Origin: Fischerella sp. CENA71
GTDB lineage: Bacteria > Cyanobacteriota > Cyanobacteriia > Cyanobacteriales > Nostocaceae
Length of the DNA stretch: 64,000 bases
Assembly: GCA_024239075.1 (NCBI GenBank)
Contig: JANBVI010000011.1
Coordinates: 34,696 to 98,695, forward strand
Direction: 5' to 3'
Positions 63,178 to 64,000 of this stretch are shown here, piece after piece (the stretch's first letter is position 1; every line of letters starts with the position of its first letter). The notes beneath the pieces were generated by a model, which did no database searches, had not been told where the DNA came from, and saw only the letters and a program-made list of their open reading frames with translations. The position numbers were made by a program, and so were the translations under genes.

Positions 63178-64000
63178 ATGATTAGTTTACCTAACGTTGA
63201 GGTTCACTCCCCAATCTACTCAAGCGCCAACTCAGTTGTGTACCGAGGGATAACAAAACCGGATCACACACCAATCATCGTCAAAGTCCTCAAACAAGAT
63301 TATCCCACCCCCAATGAACTGGTTCGCTACAAACAAGAATATGAAATCACCCGCTCCTTAAATCTCCAAGGAGTGATAAAAGTTTACAGCATCCAAGAAT
63401 ATCAAAGAACGTGTGTGATGCTGTTGGAGGATTTCGGCGGGGAGTCTTTAGAGAAATTGCGCTACCAGTCGCCTCTAGCTTTTTACCCAATGCCTCTAAG
63501 TGAATTTCTCCACCTAGCAATAAAAATCACAGAGATTTTAGGTGGGATTCACAGCAGCAATGTCATCCACAAGGACATAAACCCTAGTAATATAGTCCTT
63601 AACCCAGCCACTGGGACGGTGAAAATCATAGATTTCGGCATCGCAACTCGATTTGCCCGCACCAATCCAAGTTTTAAGAATCCCTATGTTCTAGAAGGCA
63701 CATTAGCCTATATCTCGCCTGAGCAAACGGGGAGGATGAACCGTTTGTTGGATTACCGCACAGATTTTTACTCGCTAGGTGTCACCTTCTACGAACTGCT
63801 AGTAGGGCAATTGCCATTTTTAGCAAAAGATGCACTGGAATTAGTACATTGCCATATTGCCAAACAGCCATCTCTACCCCACCAAATGAACGCAGAGATT
63901 CCACAAGCCCTTTCCAGCATCATCATGAAGTTGATGGCGAAAAATGCCTCTGAACGATATCAAAGTGCTTGGGGAGTGAAAGCAGATTTAGAAAAATGTT
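63178..64000 (+). CDS. Hank-type Ser/Thr protein kinase (partial, runs off right edge)
   Basis: The frame opens at ATG 63178 and stays open to the edge (274 codons). It has a kinase N-lobe (IIVKVLKQD with the Lys, then a Glu in EYEITRSL), the catalytic loop VIHKDINPSNIVL (HRD-type His-Lys-Asp), DFGIATRF, and the EGTLAYISPEQTGRMNR activation segment. The late block LMAKNASERYQSAWGVKADL is typical of the kinase part of very large cyanobacterial proteins that carry AAA-ATPase, GAF and histidine kinase domains after it. The remainder is not in this window. Confidence 0.8.
   Translation, partial: MISLPNVEVHSPIYSSANSVVYRGITKPDHTPIIVKVLKQDYPTPNELVRYKQEYEITRSLNLQGVIKVYSIQEYQRTCVMLLEDFGGESLEKLRYQSPLAFYPMPLSEFLHLAIKITEILGGIHSSNVIHKDINPSNIVLNPATGTVKIIDFGIATRFARTNPSFKNPYVLEGTLAYISPEQTGRMNRLLDYRTDFYSLGVTFYELLVGQLPFLAKDALELVHCHIAKQPSLPHQMNAEIPQALSSIIMKLMAKNASERYQSAWGVKADLEKC

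Overview
This window comes from a filamentous, heterocyst-type cyanobacterium (Nostocales-like). The signs are many GCGATCGC (HIP1-type) octamers, heptad-type short repeats, a GC content near 40 percent, cyanobacterial GAF-rich histidine kinases and a Hank-type Ser/Thr kinase. No rRNA, tRNA or CRISPR array was seen. The taxon is inferred from sequence character only.

Bases 1 to about 15,700 look like a plasmid, or an integrated plasmid or island. There are two separate actin-type (ParM-like) segregation cassettes, each followed by a small ribbon-helix-helix (RHH) gene. The first is preceded by a striking inverted array of TGTTCC/GGAACA motifs that could be its centromere. Between them lie a zinc finger/Toprim/VirE-type primase-helicase, small RHH and coiled-coil genes, a decayed Rpn-type nuclease, a large serine recombinase with a DUF5372-like partner, a pile-up of broken group II introns, and nested fold-back repeats. 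The region ends in about 1 kb of AT-rich DNA and a decayed PIN-toxin fragment, directly next to a histidine kinase that appears to have lost its N-terminal PAS domain.

Bases 15.8-32.3 kb look chromosomal: a GAF histidine kinase/NarL regulator pair, then DsbA-like, SDR, F420-type reductase, NicO metal transporter, DMT and MFS transporters, two more SDRs, a 21-bp minisatellite, a GH63-type glucosidase overlapping an aquaporin, and a GMC oxidoreductase. An Old Yellow Enzyme remnant lies among them.

Bases 32.7-41.9 kb carry a candidate specialised-metabolite locus: a cyclase-family (kynurenine-formamidase-like) hydrolase, a heme-oxygenase-fold metalloenzyme, an indoleamine 2,3-dioxygenase, an SDR, a SnoaL/NTF2 protein, an SMR exporter, a histamine-N-methyltransferase-like enzyme and a flavin-dependent tryptophan halogenase. 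Together they suggest a halogenated tryptophan or kynurenine product.

Bases 42.3-64.0 kb are an exopolysaccharide locus: Wzc-type kinase, Tat-exported GH10 enzyme, two GT4 transferases, Wzy, Wzx, an A-PCP-TE NRPS-like enzyme, a cupin M6P-isomerase, two paralogous histidine kinases, a NarL regulator, a WecG/TagA transferase, a STAS protein and a priming sugar transferase. A Ser/Thr kinase runs off the right edge. Three copies of one roughly 65-bp element lie upstream of three transcription units (a GT4, the A-PCP-TE enzyme and the WecG/TagA transferase), always in the same orientation to the gene. This points to co-regulation and ties the NRPS-like enzyme to polysaccharide production.
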